Source: Rhodoferax antarcticus ANT.BR (GTDB taxonomy: Bacteria > Pseudomonadota > Gammaproteobacteria > Burkholderiales > Burkholderiaceae_C). From it: a stretch of DNA of 64,000 nucleotides. The position numbers were made by a program, and so were the translations under genes. Position 1 is the first letter of the stretch. Each line of letters starts with the position of its first letter. The DNA lies in NCBI RefSeq assembly GCF_001938565.1, contig NZ_MSYM01000017.1:214952-278951 (forward strand), in the 5' to 3' direction. Shown piece by piece: positions 1 through 9,986 of this stretch. Under the pieces are notes generated by a model. That model saw only the letters and a list, made by a program, of their open reading frames with translations. It was not told the DNA's origin and ran no database searches.

Positions 1-43
1 TTCAGAGCGCAAACGCCTGGATCGGCAAAACACGCCAACAACC

Positions 44-838
44 TCACCGAACAATGCCACGCTGCGGCGATGTCTGCTGCAGGAATGAGAGCATCATCTG
101 CACGTCTGGTATGGACTCAGGGTGGTTTTCGCTTAAACCGGCAATGCGCTCCATAGCCACCTGTAACGTCAGGTCATCCCGGTACAGCGCCTTGTGCATG
201 GCCTTCACGGCCGCGATTCGCTCCGGCGAAAACCCCCGGCGGCGCAGACCCTCAAAATTCATCGAGCGTGCCGCAGCGGGCTGCCCTTGGCACATGACAA
301 ACGGTGGCAAGTCGGCAAAAAGCAGCGTACACATGGCGGTCATGCTGTGCGCACCAATGCGCACAAACTGGTGCACCACGGTAAAGCCGCCAAAAATGGC
401 CCAATCGCCCACATGCACGTGGCCTGCAAGCTGGGTGTTGTTGGCAAAAATCGTGTTGTTGCCGACCTGGCAGTCATGCGCCAGATGCACATAAGCCATC
501 AACCAGTTGTCGTCACCGACACGGGTCACGCCCACATCACCGGGCGAGCCGATGTTGAAGGTACAAAACTCGCGGATGGTGTTGCGGTTGCCAATGACCA
601 GCTCACACGGCTCGCCGGCGTATTTTTTATCTTGCGGAATCGCCCCGAGTGAGGCGAACTGGAAGATGCGGTTGTCGCAGCCGATGGTGGTGTGGCCTTC
701 AATGACCACATGCGGGCCCACGGTGGTTGCGGCACCAACCTTGACGTTTGGCCCAATAACGCTATAGGGCCCGACACTGACTGAGCTGTCTAACTCGGCC
801 TGCGGGTCAACGATGGCGGTGGCGTGGATGGCAGTCAC
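44..838 (-). CDS. lpxA: UDP-N-acetylglucosamine acyltransferase LpxA
   Basis: Cytoplasmic enzyme of the first step of lipid A synthesis, moving a 3-hydroxyacyl chain from acyl carrier protein to UDP-GlcNAc. The 264-residue product has the usual LpxA length. Its N-terminal two thirds are hexapeptide repeats of a left-handed beta-helix ([20 protein letters not shown] and following), and the catalytic histidine lies in [13 protein letters not shown], near residue 122. It starts 10 bases after the fabZ stop and is the last complete gene of the minus-strand envelope block. lpxB would be expected next, but the 43 bases left in the window are too few to show it. Confidence 0.97.
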   Translation of the reverse strand: MTAIHATAIVDPQAELDSSVSVGPYSVIGPNVKVGAATTVGPHVVIEGHTTIGCDNRIFQFASLGAIPQDKKYAGEPCELVIGNRNTIREFCTFNIGSPGDVGVTRVGDDNWLMAYVHLAHDCQVGNNTIFANNTQLAGHVHVGDWAIFGGFTVVHQFVRIGAHSMTAMCTLLFADLPPFVMCQGQPAAARSMNFEGLRRRGFSPERIAAVKAMHKALYRDDLTLQVAMERIAGLSENHPESIPDVQMMLSFLQQTSPQRGIVR

Positions 839-848
839 GGTGCTGCCC

Positions 849-1286
849 TCAGGTGATTTTGCGCATGGCGCAGGTCAGTTCGGCCTCGACGGCAATGTTG
901 CCATCGACATCCGCACGCGCCTTGAATTTGAAAATGCCTGCTTTCATACGCAGCAGCTCCACATGCAAGATGAGCTGGTCGCCCGGCTCCACCGGCTGCT
1001 TGAAGCGCGCGTTGTCGATACCAGCAAAGTAATACACCATGTCATCGGTGGGCGAGGTATCCAGCGCATCAAACGCCAGCAACGCCGCCGCTTGCGCCAG
1101 TGCCTCCAACATCAATACGCCGGGCATGACCGGGCGGTTCGGGAAGTGGCCGCCAAAAAACGGCTCGTTGATGGTGACATTTTTCAGCGCGCGGATGGAT
1201 TTGCCCTTGTCAATTTCCAGCACCCGGTCCACCAGCAAAAACGGGTAACGGTGTGGCAGCTGCTTGAGAATTTGGTGGATGTCCAT
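849..1286 (-). CDS. fabZ: 3-hydroxyacyl-ACP dehydratase FabZ
   Basis: Hot-dog fold dehydratase of type II fatty acid synthesis; it dehydrates 3-hydroxyacyl-ACP and competes with LpxA and LpxD for the same substrate pool. The 145-residue protein begins [20 protein letters not shown] and carries the family motif [19 protein letters not shown] with the catalytic His and Glu. The frame stays open for 72 codons upstream, but that stretch overlaps lpxD and lacks family similarity, so I chose the ATG at 1286. It lies between lpxD and lpxA as in other proteobacteria. Confidence 0.97.
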   Translation of the reverse strand: MDIHQILKQLPHRYPFLLVDRVLEIDKGKSIRALKNVTINEPFFGGHFPNRPVMPGVLMLEALAQAAALLAFDALDTSPTDDMVYYFAGIDNARFKQPVEPGDQLILHVELLRMKAGIFKFKARADVDGNIAVEAELTCAMRKIT

Positions 1287-1302
1287 GGATCTGACCTTTT
1301 TT

Positions 1303-2301
1303 TTAATTTGAAGAAGGGTTGACGGTAAGCAGCTTGACCTGAGCCTCAAGCGCGCGGATACGCTCGCGCAGGCTGGCCAGCCGCTTGACGGAGGCAGCAT
1401 TTTTTTCCCATGCCGCGTTTTCATCAATCGGGAACAGACCGGTGTAATGCCCGGGCTTGAGGATGGAGCGTGTGGCGACCGATGCGGCCGAGATATTGAC
1501 ACCGTCGGCCAGCGTCAAATGCCCAAGCACCACCGCGCCACCGCCCACCGTGCAATGCGCGCCAATGTGGGCACTGCCTGCCACACCAGCGCAGCCCGCC
1601 ATCGCGGTGTGGGCGCCGACAAACACGTTGTGTCCAATCTGGATCAGGTTGTCGAGCTTGACGCCATCTTCAATGACCGTGTCAGCAAGTGCTCCCCGGT
1701 CAATGCAGGTATTGGCACCAATTTCGACATCATTGCCGATGCGCACGCTGCCTAGCTGCTCAATCTTCACCCAGGTGCCGTTGTCAGGCGCAAAGCCGAA
1801 GCCATCGGCGCCAATCACCACGCCGGGGTGTAGCAGGCAGCGTTCGCCTACGCTGCAGTTTTCACTGACCGTGACGCGGGATTTAAGGACCGTATCGGCG
1901 CCAATGCTGGACCCCGCCTCCACCACGCACAGCGCACCAATCCGGGCGCTGGGATGCACGCTGGCCAGAGGGTCAATCACCGCAGACGGGTGGATCAGCG
2001 TGGTGTCACTATCGCCAAGATGCTGCTTCCAGAGCTGGGTTGCCCGGGCAAAGTAAAGATACGGGTTGTCAGCAACAATGCAGTCACCACGCGCATTTGC
2101 CGCCGCCTGCATTTGCGGGCTAACGATGACACAGCCCGCCTGCGAGCTGGCCAGCTGTTGCTGGTATTTCGGGTGGCTAAGAAAGCTTAAGTTGTGTGGC
2201 TGTGCGCTTTCCAGAGAAGCCAGGCCTTCAATCAGCCGCTCAGGATCACCAAAAAGCTCACCTCCCAGCGCTGCAACGAAGGAGCCGACGCGCAACACCA
2301 C
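1303..2301 (-). CDS. lpxD: UDP-3-O-(3-hydroxyacyl)glucosamine N-acyltransferase LpxD
   Basis: Third enzyme of lipid A synthesis, N-acylating UDP-3-O-acylglucosamine. The 332-residue protein has an N-terminal uridine-binding domain ([19 protein letters not shown], about residue 33) followed by a long hexapeptide-repeat helix; the catalytic-histidine region is [19 protein letters not shown]. The start is a GTG 22 bases after the skp stop, with no ATG nearby giving the family N-terminus. It is 16 bases from fabZ, consistent with co-transcription. Confidence 0.95.
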   Translation of the reverse strand: MVLRVGSFVAALGGELFGDPERLIEGLASLESAQPHNLSFLSHPKYQQQLASSQAGCVIVSPQMQAAANARGDCIVADNPYLYFARATQLWKQHLGDSDTTLIHPSAVIDPLASVHPSARIGALCVVEAGSSIGADTVLKSRVTVSENCSVGERCLLHPGVVIGADGFGFAPDNGTWVKIEQLGSVRIGNDVEIGANTCIDRGALADTVIEDGVKLDNLIQIGHNVFVGAHTAMAGCAGVAGSAHIGAHCTVGGGAVVLGHLTLADGVNISAASVATRSILKPGHYTGLFPIDENAAWEKNAASVKRLASLRERIRALEAQVKLLTVNPSSN

Positions 2302-2323
2302 CCGCTACCAAGCTCTCGGTGAA

Positions 2324-2836
2324 TTATTTACCAGCAGGCACGTTCAGTGCCTTGATGACCTTGTCGGTCATGTCGTGCTTGGGGTTCACATACACGGCAT
2401 CCTGAAAAATGATGTCGTAGTTTTCTGCCACGGCAATGTCCTTGATGGCCTTGTTGGCGCGTAGGATGACTTGCTGCAGTTCTTCGTTCTTGCGGGCGTT
2501 CAGGTCTTCCTGAAACTCGCGGCGCTTGCGCTGAAACTCGCGGTCTTGGTCCAGCAACTGCTTCTGGCGGGTGACGCGTTGGGCCTCGGGCAAGGTCGGC
2601 GCCTCACGCTCAAACTTGTCGGCCGCAGACTTGATGCCCGCACCCATGTCGGTCAGGTCTTTTTCACGCTTGGAAAATTCCTGCTCCAGTTTGGTCTGGG
2701 CCGCCTTGGCAGCGGCGGCTTCCTTGAGCACACGGTCGGTGCTAACAAAACCGATCTTGACTTCCTGGGCCTGGACCGACATCCAGCAGAAACCGGCTAC
2801 CAACACGATAGCCAAACGACGTAGATAGTGATTCAT
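2324..2836 (-). CDS. skp: Periplasmic chaperone Skp/OmpH
   Basis: Periplasmic holdase that carries unfolded outer-membrane proteins to the Bam complex. The 170-residue product has a signal peptide (RLAIVLVAGFCWMSVQAQ, cleavage near AQA) and then a charged coiled-coil rich in Lys, Glu and Arg, as expected for the trimeric tentacle fold, ending in the short C-terminal strand. Its ATG overlaps the bamA stop (TAATG), pointing to translational coupling with the complex it serves. Confidence 0.93.
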   Translation of the reverse strand: MNHYLRRLAIVLVAGFCWMSVQAQEVKIGFVSTDRVLKEAAAAKAAQTKLEQEFSKREKDLTDMGAGIKSAADKFEREAPTLPEAQRVTRQKQLLDQDREFQRKRREFQEDLNARKNEELQQVILRANKAIKDIAVAENYDIIFQDAVYVNPKHDMTDKVIKALNVPAGK

Positions 2837-5136
2837 TAGAAACTCGTTCCGATTTGAAATTGCATGGTTTGAATTTTATCGCCGTCATACTTCTTGATCG
2901 GCTTGGCAATCGCCAGGCGCAGCGGCCCCACTGGGGAGATCCAGCTGATGCCCACACCCGTCGACACTCTCAGCGCCGAGGCGTTGGTGTTGATGGCCAG
3001 CCCGGCATCGCTACCGCCCACCATGCCCAGGTCGACAAAGCCGTACATGCGCAGAGAACGGTCGTTACCGGCGCCAGGGAACGGGGCCAAGACCTCCATG
3101 TTGACGTTGAGCTTGCGGTCGCCACCAACCACTGTGCCACTCACGTCCTTCGGACCCAGGCTGCCCTGCTCAAAGCCGCGAACTGAACCCAGACCACCGC
3201 CGTAAAAGTTTTTAAACACGGGGTAGGACCGGCTACCCACGGACTTGCCCCAGCCGGCTTCAGCATTGAAAGCGGCGGTGTATTGCTTGGTCAAAGGAAT
3301 GTATTGTTGGAACTGGTACGTGGCCCGCAGATAGCGCGCATCGCCAGCAAACGACCATTCGGCGTTGGCACGCTGGTAGCGGCCGCTGGTGGGCGCCAAT
3401 GCACTGTCGCGGTTGTCACGTGCCCAGCCTGCGGTCAATGGAAACGCGATACTGGTCTTGCCGTATTCTTTCACGTAGTCTTTGTACGATTGCGGCAACA
3501 AAGTACCTTCTTCAATGGTCGTTTGCTCAACACCAGCACCAAAAAACACGGTGTCAATCTCAGTAAATGGCACGCCAAAGCGTAAGGAGCCACCAGATGT
3601 GATCAGCTTGTAGTAGTCCTGATCCTGATACGGGCTGCTGGTCTTGTGGTAGACGTCAATCGTTCTGGAGACGCCATCTTCCGTGAAATACGGGTCGGTG
3701 GTACTGAGCACCACCACGCGATTGATCTTGCTGGTATTGATCTGGATGCCCAGAGAGTTACCGGAGCCGAAGGCATTTTCCTGCCTCAACCCAAACGACA
3801 GGCCCAGACCGTCGCCGCTGGAGAAACCGGCACCCAGACTTAGGCTACCCGTGGGCTTTTCCGTGACATTCAGCGTCAAGTCAACCTGATCGGGAGCGCC
3901 AGCAACTTCCTGTGTTTCCACGGCTACATCGCCAAAGTAACCCAGCCGGTCAACACGGTCGCGCGATCGGCGGATCTTGTCGCCGTCATACCATGACGAC
4001 TCCAGTTGGCGGAACTCCCGGCGCACCACCACGTCGCGGGTGCGGGTGTTGCCCGCCACATTGATCTTGCGTACATACGCCCGGCGCGAAGGGTTGGCCT
4101 GCAGGGTAAGCGCCACCAAATTGTTCACGCGATCAATCTCCGGCACCGCTTCGACGCGGGCAAAAGCGTAGCCAAAGTTACCAAAATAGTCGGTGAATGC
4201 TTTGCTGGTCTTGGCGACTTCGTCGGCGTTGTAAGCCTGACCTGGCCGAATCGACACGAGGGACTTGAATTCGTCGTCCTTACCCAAATAATTGCCAGCC
4301 AGTTTCACGCCGCTGACGACGAATCGCTCGCCCTCAGTGATGTTGATGGTGATACCGATGTCGGTCTTGTTGGGGTCGATGGCCACCTGGGTGGAGTCCA
4401 CCTTGAACTCCAAATAACCGCGGGTCAGGTAATAGGAGCGCAGCGTTTCAATGTCGGCATTGAGCTTAGCGCGCGAGTAACGGTTGGACTTGGTGTACCA
4501 GCTCATCCAGCCACCGGTGTCCAGATCAAACAGGCCGCGCAGGGTCGACTCACTGAACACTTTGTTGCCCACCAGACGAATCTCGCTGATCTTGGCGGGA
4601 GCGCCTTCGGTGACGGTGAAGGTCAGGTTGACACGGTTGCGCTCGATCGGCGTGACGGTGGTGACAACTTGGGCCGCGTACAGGCTGCGGTTGATGTACT
4701 GGCGCTTGAGCTCCTGCTCGGCACGGTCCAACTGCGCCTTATCAAACGGCCGACCATCTGCCAGCCCGACATCGCGCAGGGACTTCACCAACACGTCCTT
4801 GTCAAATTCCTTGGTGCCTACAAATTCAACGCTGCCAACGGTGGGCCGTTCTTCGACCACCACTACCAGCACATCGCCATTGACCTCAATGCGCACGTCC
4901 TTGAACAAGCCTAATGCAAACAACGAGCGGATCGCCGCCGAGCCTTTGTCGTCGTTGTAGGTGTCGCCAACCTGCACTGGCATGGAGACAAACACGGTGC
5001 CCGGCTCCACACGCTGCAGCCCCTCAATGCGGATGTCACGCACCGTGAAAGGATCCACAGCCCAGGCAACGGGCGCAGCTAAAACCAGAGTGGCAACCGC
5101 TGATGCGGCGTTCAGGCGAAATCGATTGAATTGCAT
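2836..5136 (-). CDS. bamA: Outer membrane protein assembly factor BamA
   Basis: Central Omp85 component that inserts beta-barrel proteins into the outer membrane. The 766-residue protein starts MQFNRFRLNAAS and has a signal peptide ending at VAWA, five POTRA repeats (first FTVRDIRIEGLQRVEPGTVF) and a C-terminal 16-strand barrel with the lid-lock motif SVRGFEQGSLGP and a terminal phenylalanine (IGTSF). The open frame extends 28 codons further upstream, but the ATG at 5136 gives the proper signal peptide. Next to skp and rseP, in the canonical order. Confidence 0.97.
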   Translation of the reverse strand: MQFNRFRLNAASAVATLVLAAPVAWAVDPFTVRDIRIEGLQRVEPGTVFVSMPVQVGDTYNDDKGSAAIRSLFALGLFKDVRIEVNGDVLVVVVEERPTVGSVEFVGTKEFDKDVLVKSLRDVGLADGRPFDKAQLDRAEQELKRQYINRSLYAAQVVTTVTPIERNRVNLTFTVTEGAPAKISEIRLVGNKVFSESTLRGLFDLDTGGWMSWYTKSNRYSRAKLNADIETLRSYYLTRGYLEFKVDSTQVAIDPNKTDIGITINITEGERFVVSGVKLAGNYLGKDDEFKSLVSIRPGQAYNADEVAKTSKAFTDYFGNFGYAFARVEAVPEIDRVNNLVALTLQANPSRRAYVRKINVAGNTRTRDVVVRREFRQLESSWYDGDKIRRSRDRVDRLGYFGDVAVETQEVAGAPDQVDLTLNVTEKPTGSLSLGAGFSSGDGLGLSFGLRQENAFGSGNSLGIQINTSKINRVVVLSTTDPYFTEDGVSRTIDVYHKTSSPYQDQDYYKLITSGGSLRFGVPFTEIDTVFFGAGVEQTTIEEGTLLPQSYKDYVKEYGKTSIAFPLTAGWARDNRDSALAPTSGRYQRANAEWSFAGDARYLRATYQFQQYIPLTKQYTAAFNAEAGWGKSVGSRSYPVFKNFYGGGLGSVRGFEQGSLGPKDVSGTVVGGDRKLNVNMEVLAPFPGAGNDRSLRMYGFVDLGMVGGSDAGLAINTNASALRVSTGVGISWISPVGPLRLAIAKPIKKYDGDKIQTMQFQIGTSF

Positions 5137-5182
5137 GGTGAAAATGAAGAATTTAAGCTTGTGCGAGTTGGCACAATAAGAG

Positions 5183-6545
5183 TTAGCCGAGCAAGCGTGC
5201 GATATCGTTAAAAAAAGCAATGGACATTAAGGCGACCAAAAACGCAATGCCGCCTTGTTGCAGACGTGCCATCCAGCGGTCAGATACCGGTTTTCCGGTC
5301 ACACCCTCCCAAAGATAATACATCAGGTGTCCTCCGTCCAGAACCGGCAGCGGCAACAGGTTGAGTACACCCAGACTCACGCTGATCAGCGACTAAAAAA
5401 ACCATGTATTGCACCACGCCCAGGCCAGCAGACTTGCCCGCATAGTCGGCAATGGTGAGCGGGCCGCTGATGTTTTTCAACGACGCCTCGCCCACCAGCA
5501 TCTTGCCCATCATGGTTAGGGTCAGGGCGGAAATATCCCAGGTTTGTGTCACGCCACGCTGCAGGCCATCCAGCGGGCCGTAGCGCACGGTCACCATGGC
5601 GGGTCTGGAGCCGACATAAGCCCCAATTCGGCCCACGCTGTTACTGCCATCAGTCACCACCTTGGGCGTCAGCGCAACCTCAAGCGATTGACCGGCACGC
5701 AGCACCTGCCAGCGCTGGGGCTGGACTTGTCCGCTGGCACCAGAGGCACGGATAAAGCGGCGCAGTTCCTGCCCATCGAGCATGGGCAAGCCGTCTATCG
5801 ACTGCACCTCGTCACCCTCCTGCAATCCGGCCTGCGCTGCGGCACCGTCAGCCTGAAGTCCGCCGATGATGGGTTGGGTCAGAGGGCCAGTGATGCCAAT
5901 GCGGTTGAACATATCAACATCGACCTGGCTGGTCTCCAGCGTCGACAAAGCCAACACCACCTCGCGTTGCGCCTCACCAGCTTTGGCTACCAGCACCAAA
6001 CGAACATCCTCGCCGTTGATAGCCCCCTGTGTTAAGGCCCAGCGCAGTTCTTCAAAAGAGGCAACCTCTGACAAATCACCTTCGACAGCACCCACTTGCA
6101 GCACACGCTCGCCACCCAGGATACCCGCCGTGCCCGCCAGAGAGGTTGCTGCGGGTGGACTCAGAATAGCCTCAGGTTGCTCGACACCAATCCAGTTCAC
6201 ACAGGCGTACAGCACAACTGCAAGCAGCAGATTTGCCGCCGGCCCGGCCACCACAATCGCAGCACGCCGACTTAAGGGCTGGGTGTTAAAGGCCATGTGT
6301 CGCTGCTCTGGCGCAACCGGGGCTTCACGCTCATCGAGCATCTTGACAAAGCCGCCAAGGGGAAACAGTGCCAGAACAAATTCTGTTGAAGTAGGGTTGG
6401 CCTGCCAGCGCAACAGTGGCTTGCCAAACCCGATGGAAAAGCGCAAAACCTTGACCCCACACGCCACCGCCATCCGGTAATGCCCGTACTCATGAATGGC
6501 GATCAGCAGCGCAATGGCCACCAAAAAGGCAGGCAGGGTCAGCAT
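5183..6545 (-). CDS. rseP: Site-2 protease RseP, interrupted by a frameshift
   Basis: Inner-membrane zinc metalloprotease that cuts transmembrane anti-sigma factors in the envelope stress response. The N-terminal 380 or so residues are intact: zinc motif HEYGH in the first membrane helix, the FVKMLDERE region, membrane segments and periplasmic PDZ domains. After GLGVVQYMVFL the frame leaves the family sequence and ends about 40 residues later. The rest (SLGVLNLLPLPVLDGGHLM, with the LDG zinc-ligand motif, to NDIARLLG) lies in another frame, 5183-5390. One extra base near 5394, beside a run of seven T on the coding strand, explains this. With it removed the gene encodes about 453 residues. Confidence 0.92.
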
Positions 6546-6565
6546 GGCAAGTAGGTCTGCAACAC

Positions 6566-7777
6566 TCAGCGGCCCAGGCGCTGCGCCACGCTCTCAGCAG
6601 CGCGGCGCGACAGCGCATCGAGTGCCAACAAGTCTTCCAGAGAGCCAGGTGGCTCGGGCGTCACGGCGTTCAAGGTCTCCATGTTGACCGTGTGAATCTG
6701 GTCAAAGCGGATGCGGCCGTCCAGAAACGCTGCCACTGCGACTTCGTTGGCCGCATTCAACACGGCGGTGCTGCCGGGCGCGCCAGCCAACACCGACCAG
6801 GCCAGTTTCAAGCCTGGAAAGCGTTCCCCATGACCGTTGGAATGGATGGATTCAAAGGTCATATCTGCCATGCAGCTGAAATCCAGCGCGGTGGCACCTG
6901 AGACCACACGATCGGGCCAGGCCAAACCGTACGCGATTGGAACCTTCATGTCAGGTGTACCCAATTGAGCAATAACGGAGTTATCACGGTACTGCACCAT
7001 GGAGTGGATGACACTTTGTGGGTGGATCACCACATCAATCTGTGCCGATTGCACACCAAACAGATAACGCGCCTCAATGACTTCCAGCGCCTTGTTCATC
7101 ATGGTGGCGGAGTCCACCGAGATCTTGCGGCCCATCACCCAGTTCGGGTGGGCACAGGCCTGAGCCGGGGTGATCGAGGCAAATTCAGCAGGGTCATGGC
7201 GGCGAAACGGTCCACCTGAGGCGGTCAGGATGATTTTGTCGATCTGCGCGGCCCAGGTCGACGCGTCATCGGGCAGGGACTGAAACACCGCCGAGTGCTC
7301 ACTGTCGATCGGCAACAGCTTGGCCCCACCTTGCTTTACCGCTTGCAGAAAATAATCGCCACCCACCACCAGCGCCTCTTTGTTGGCCAGCAGCAAACGC
7401 TTGCCAGCGCGCGCCGCTGCCAAGCAGGAAGCCAGCCCAGCCGCGCCCACAATGGCCGCCATGACGGTATCGACTTGCGGATGCTCTGCTATTTCTTCAA
7501 TAGCTTTCGGCGCATACAGAACGCGGGTTAGAAGGCCATTTTGCTTACATTTTTCTTCAAGCTCCCAGCCATGCTCAGGGCTCGCCATCACCGCAAAAGT
7601 GGGCTTGAACTGCAGGCACTGAGCCAGCATCTTGTCAACCTGGGTGGCTGCGCTGAGTGCAAAGACTTCATAACGATCCGGGTGCAAGGCGATCACTTCC
7701 AGTGTGCTCACGCCGATGGATCCGGTAGAGCCCAAAACCGCTACCCGTTGCTTTTTCAGTCCAGTGTGTTCCGTCAT
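6566..7777 (-). CDS. dxr: 1-deoxy-D-xylulose 5-phosphate reductoisomerase Dxr (IspC)
   Basis: Second enzyme of the MEP isoprenoid pathway, making 2-C-methyl-D-erythritol 4-phosphate with NADPH. The 403-residue protein has the Rossmann motif VLGSTGSIGVSTLEV near the N-terminus, the metal-binding segment LLPIDSEHSAVFQSL, and WVMGRKISVDSATMMNK. I chose the ATG at 7777, since the longer reading begins at a TTG overlapping the cdsA end. It sits 8 bases after cdsA; uppS and cdsA upstream use isoprenoid or phospholipid precursors, so the block joins lipid-carrier synthesis to envelope assembly. Confidence 0.97.
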   Translation of the reverse strand: MTEHTGLKKQRVAVLGSTGSIGVSTLEVIALHPDRYEVFALSAATQVDKMLAQCLQFKPTFAVMASPEHGWELEEKCKQNGLLTRVLYAPKAIEEIAEHPQVDTVMAAIVGAAGLASCLAAARAGKRLLLANKEALVVGGDYFLQAVKQGGAKLLPIDSEHSAVFQSLPDDASTWAAQIDKIILTASGGPFRRHDPAEFASITPAQACAHPNWVMGRKISVDSATMMNKALEVIEARYLFGVQSAQIDVVIHPQSVIHSMVQYRDNSVIAQLGTPDMKVPIAYGLAWPDRVVSGATALDFSCMADMTFESIHSNGHGERFPGLKLAWSVLAGAPGSTAVLNAANEVAVAAFLDGRIRFDQIHTVNMETLNAVTPEPPGSLEDLLALDALSRRAAESVAQRLGR

Positions 7778-7785
7778 GAGGGTTC

Positions 7786-8631
7786 TCAAAAAGATATCAA
7801 CATCATCGCCAGTGGCAAAGTGGGCAGCAACGCGTCGACCCGGTCCAGCACACCACCGTGGCCGGGCAATAAGGCGCTGCTGTCTTTGACTCCGGCGCTG
7901 CGTTTCACCAGGGATTCCACCAGATCACCCACCACGCTCATCGCGGCCATAAAAACCACCCCGATCAGCATGAAACTCAAGCCTTTGCTCGCCAGAAGTG
8001 TGTAAAAACTGGGGACCCCAGCACCGCTGGCCCCGTCTGCAAAGCGCCAAACCATGGCCATCAGGACAACGCCCAGCATGCCACCCCAGACGCCCTCCCA
8101 GCTTTTGCCGGGGCTGATGGAGGCAGCAAGTTTGCTGCGGGTAAAACGCCCGCCGAATGCCCGACCAGAAAAGTAGGCTCCAATGTCGGCCATCCAAACC
8201 AACGCCAGCACCGACAGCAAAAAATTCACCCCCAGCAAGCGCGCCTGCGCCACCGCCAGCCAAGTCAGACACAGCGCAACCAGGCCCAACCCCAGTCTCA
8301 GTGGCCGCGGAACTTTGGCCCAGGCGGGAACACCTGCTCTGAGAATCCAAATACCCGCCAACACCCAAACCGAGCCCGCCACCCACCAGACCCGTGGCAA
8401 GGCCATCTCCAGAACGCCAGCCCACCAGGCCCAAGCGCAAAATACGGCGCACACCGCACCTGAGGCTAAAGCTAGCTTGGAGTTCACGCCGTTCACACGC
8501 GCCCACTCCCAGCCAGCCGCAGTAATAAACACGCCGGCGACAAAGAAAAAAGGGCCAGGTCGCGTGTAAAAAAGCGCTGGTAGCAGCACCAGCAACAACG
8601 CCAGCGCGGTCAACACACGTTGTTTGAGCAT
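7786..8631 (-). CDS. cdsA: Phosphatidate cytidylyltransferase CdsA
   Basis: Integral membrane enzyme making CDP-diacylglycerol, the precursor of all major phospholipids. About 281 residues from MLKQRVLTALALLLVLLP, with several hydrophobic helices. The C-terminal CDP-alcohol signature region reads VKRSAGVKDSSALLPGHGGV, followed by LDRVDALLPTLP, with the conserved K-D-S...PGHGG...DR-D residues. The ATG at 8631 lies 7 bases from the uppS stop; a longer reading would overlap uppS and lacks family similarity. Confidence 0.95.
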   Translation of the reverse strand: MLKQRVLTALALLLVLLPALFYTRPGPFFFVAGVFITAAGWEWARVNGVNSKLALASGAVCAVFCAWAWWAGVLEMALPRVWWVAGSVWVLAGIWILRAGVPAWAKVPRPLRLGLGLVALCLTWLAVAQARLLGVNFLLSVLALVWMADIGAYFSGRAFGGRFTRSKLAASISPGKSWEGVWGGMLGVVLMAMVWRFADGASGAGVPSFYTLLASKGLSFMLIGVVFMAAMSVVGDLVESLVKRSAGVKDSSALLPGHGGVLDRVDALLPTLPLAMMLISF

Positions 8632-8638
8632 GGCTGCG

Positions 8639-9367
8639 CTAGGTGCCGTCGGCCAAGTTTGGCTCACCGTCAAGCTGATCAGAGGTCATGCCAAAGCGTC
8701 GCTCCCGCTGAGCAAAAGAGTCGATCGCCAGATCAAGCGCCGCCTCATCAAAATCTGGCCAAAGTACGTCGGTGAAAAAAAACTCGGAGTAGGCAGCTTG
8801 CCACAGCAAAAAGTTGCTCAGCCGGTGTTCCCCACCGGTACGAATAACCAGGTCGGGGTCAGGTACGTGGGCCAAAGACATGGCGCGGTTCAGGTGAGTC
8901 TCGATGATGGGCAAGCCCTGATCGAGCACCTTTTGGGCTGCCTGAGCAATGTCCCAGCGCCCGCCGTAATTGAAACAGGCGTTGAGCGTGAGTCGAGTGT
9001 TGTGTGCGGTGGCCGATTCCCCCTCCTCCATACTGCGCAGAACACGCGGCGACAAACTGCGACGATCACCCACAAAACGCAGTTGAACACCATCCGCTTG
9101 AAGCTGTTTCACCTCACGGGTCAGGGCCATGGCAAACAAATCCATCAAACCAGAGACTTCCTCGGTAGGACGCTTCCAGTTTTCAGAAGAGAAGGCAAAC
9201 ACGGTCAGCACCCGGATGCCCCGGGCATCGCAAGCCTTGGCACAGCGCTTGAGAGACTCGACGCCCTGGCGATGGCCAGCGATCCGAGGCAGAAAACGCT
9301 TGTTCGCCCAGCGCCCATTGCCGTCCATCACGATAGCAATGTGGTGGGGAACATGATCGTAGGCCAT
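8639..9367 (-). CDS. uppS: Undecaprenyl diphosphate synthase (cis-prenyltransferase)
   Basis: Makes C55 undecaprenyl diphosphate, the lipid carrier for peptidoglycan and O-antigen, from farnesyl and isopentenyl diphosphates. 242 residues with the signature HIAIVMDGNGRWANKRFLPR (catalytic Asp in MDGNGRW), GHRQGVESLKR, FAFSSENWKRP, and the C-terminal DLVIRTGGEHRLSNFLLWQ and SEFFFTDVLWPDF. It lies 6 bases after frr and 7 bases before cdsA, so transcription is almost certainly shared. Confidence 0.97.
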   Translation of the reverse strand: MAYDHVPHHIAIVMDGNGRWANKRFLPRIAGHRQGVESLKRCAKACDARGIRVLTVFAFSSENWKRPTEEVSGLMDLFAMALTREVKQLQADGVQLRFVGDRRSLSPRVLRSMEEGESATAHNTRLTLNACFNYGGRWDIAQAAQKVLDQGLPIIETHLNRAMSLAHVPDPDLVIRTGGEHRLSNFLLWQAAYSEFFFTDVLWPDFDEAALDLAIDSFAQRERRFGMTSDQLDGEPNLADGT

Positions 9368-9373
9368 GGTCGA

Positions 9374-9934
9374 TCAAACCGCCATGATGTCTTGCTCTTT
9401 ACCAGCCACCATCTGATCGATGACCACAATGTGTTTGTCGGTGACTTTTTGAATATCGGTCTCACAACGTTTTTGCTCGTCTTCAGAAGCCAGTTTGTCT
9501 TTGACCAGTTTTTTGACCGCCTCATTCGCATCGCGACGCAGGTTGCGTACAGCGATCTTGGCTGATTCACCTTCCACGCGCACGAGTTTGGTGAGTTCCT
9601 TGCGACGCTCTTCCGACATGGCCGGCATGGGGACGCGAATTAAATCACCCATAGAGGAAGGATTCAGGCCCAAGTCACTGTCGCGAATGGCCTTTTCAAT
9701 TTTGGCACCCAGGCCTTTTTCCCAAGGCTGCACGCTCACCGTGCGGGAATCGATCAAAGACACATTGGCCACTTGGCTGATAGGCACCAAAGCGCCGTAA
9801 TAATCGACATGCACCGTGTCGAGAATCGCCGGATTAGCACGGCCAGTACGGATTTTGGTCAGGTTATGTTGGAACGCGGCGATAGACTGGTCCATCTTCG
9901 CCTCAGCGGTCTGCTTGACATCTGCAATTGGCAT
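9374..9934 (-). CDS. frr: Ribosome recycling factor
   Basis: Splits post-termination ribosomes together with EF-G. 186 residues, the standard length, with the hallmark [13 protein letters not shown] near residue 30, the beta domain ([16 protein letters not shown]) and the C-terminal helix ([19 protein letters not shown]). It starts [20 protein letters not shown], 52 bases after pyrH, in the widely conserved rpsB-tsf-pyrH-frr order. Confidence 0.97.
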   Translation of the reverse strand: MPIADVKQTAEAKMDQSIAAFQHNLTKIRTGRANPAILDTVHVDYYGALVPISQVANVSLIDSRTVSVQPWEKGLGAKIEKAIRDSDLGLNPSSMGDLIRVPMPAMSEERRKELTKLVRVEGESAKIAVRNLRRDANEAVKKLVKDKLASEDEQKRCETDIQKVTDKHIVVIDQMVAGKEQDIMAV

Positions 9935-9986
9935 CTTCTACTCCTCACTCCACAGTCATGAATTCAGCGAAAAAACTGTTGCTCGC

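Noticed and set aside
1..43. Start of lpxB on the minus strand.
   Set aside because: The 43 bases beyond lpxA contain no convincing start codon or LpxB N-terminus.
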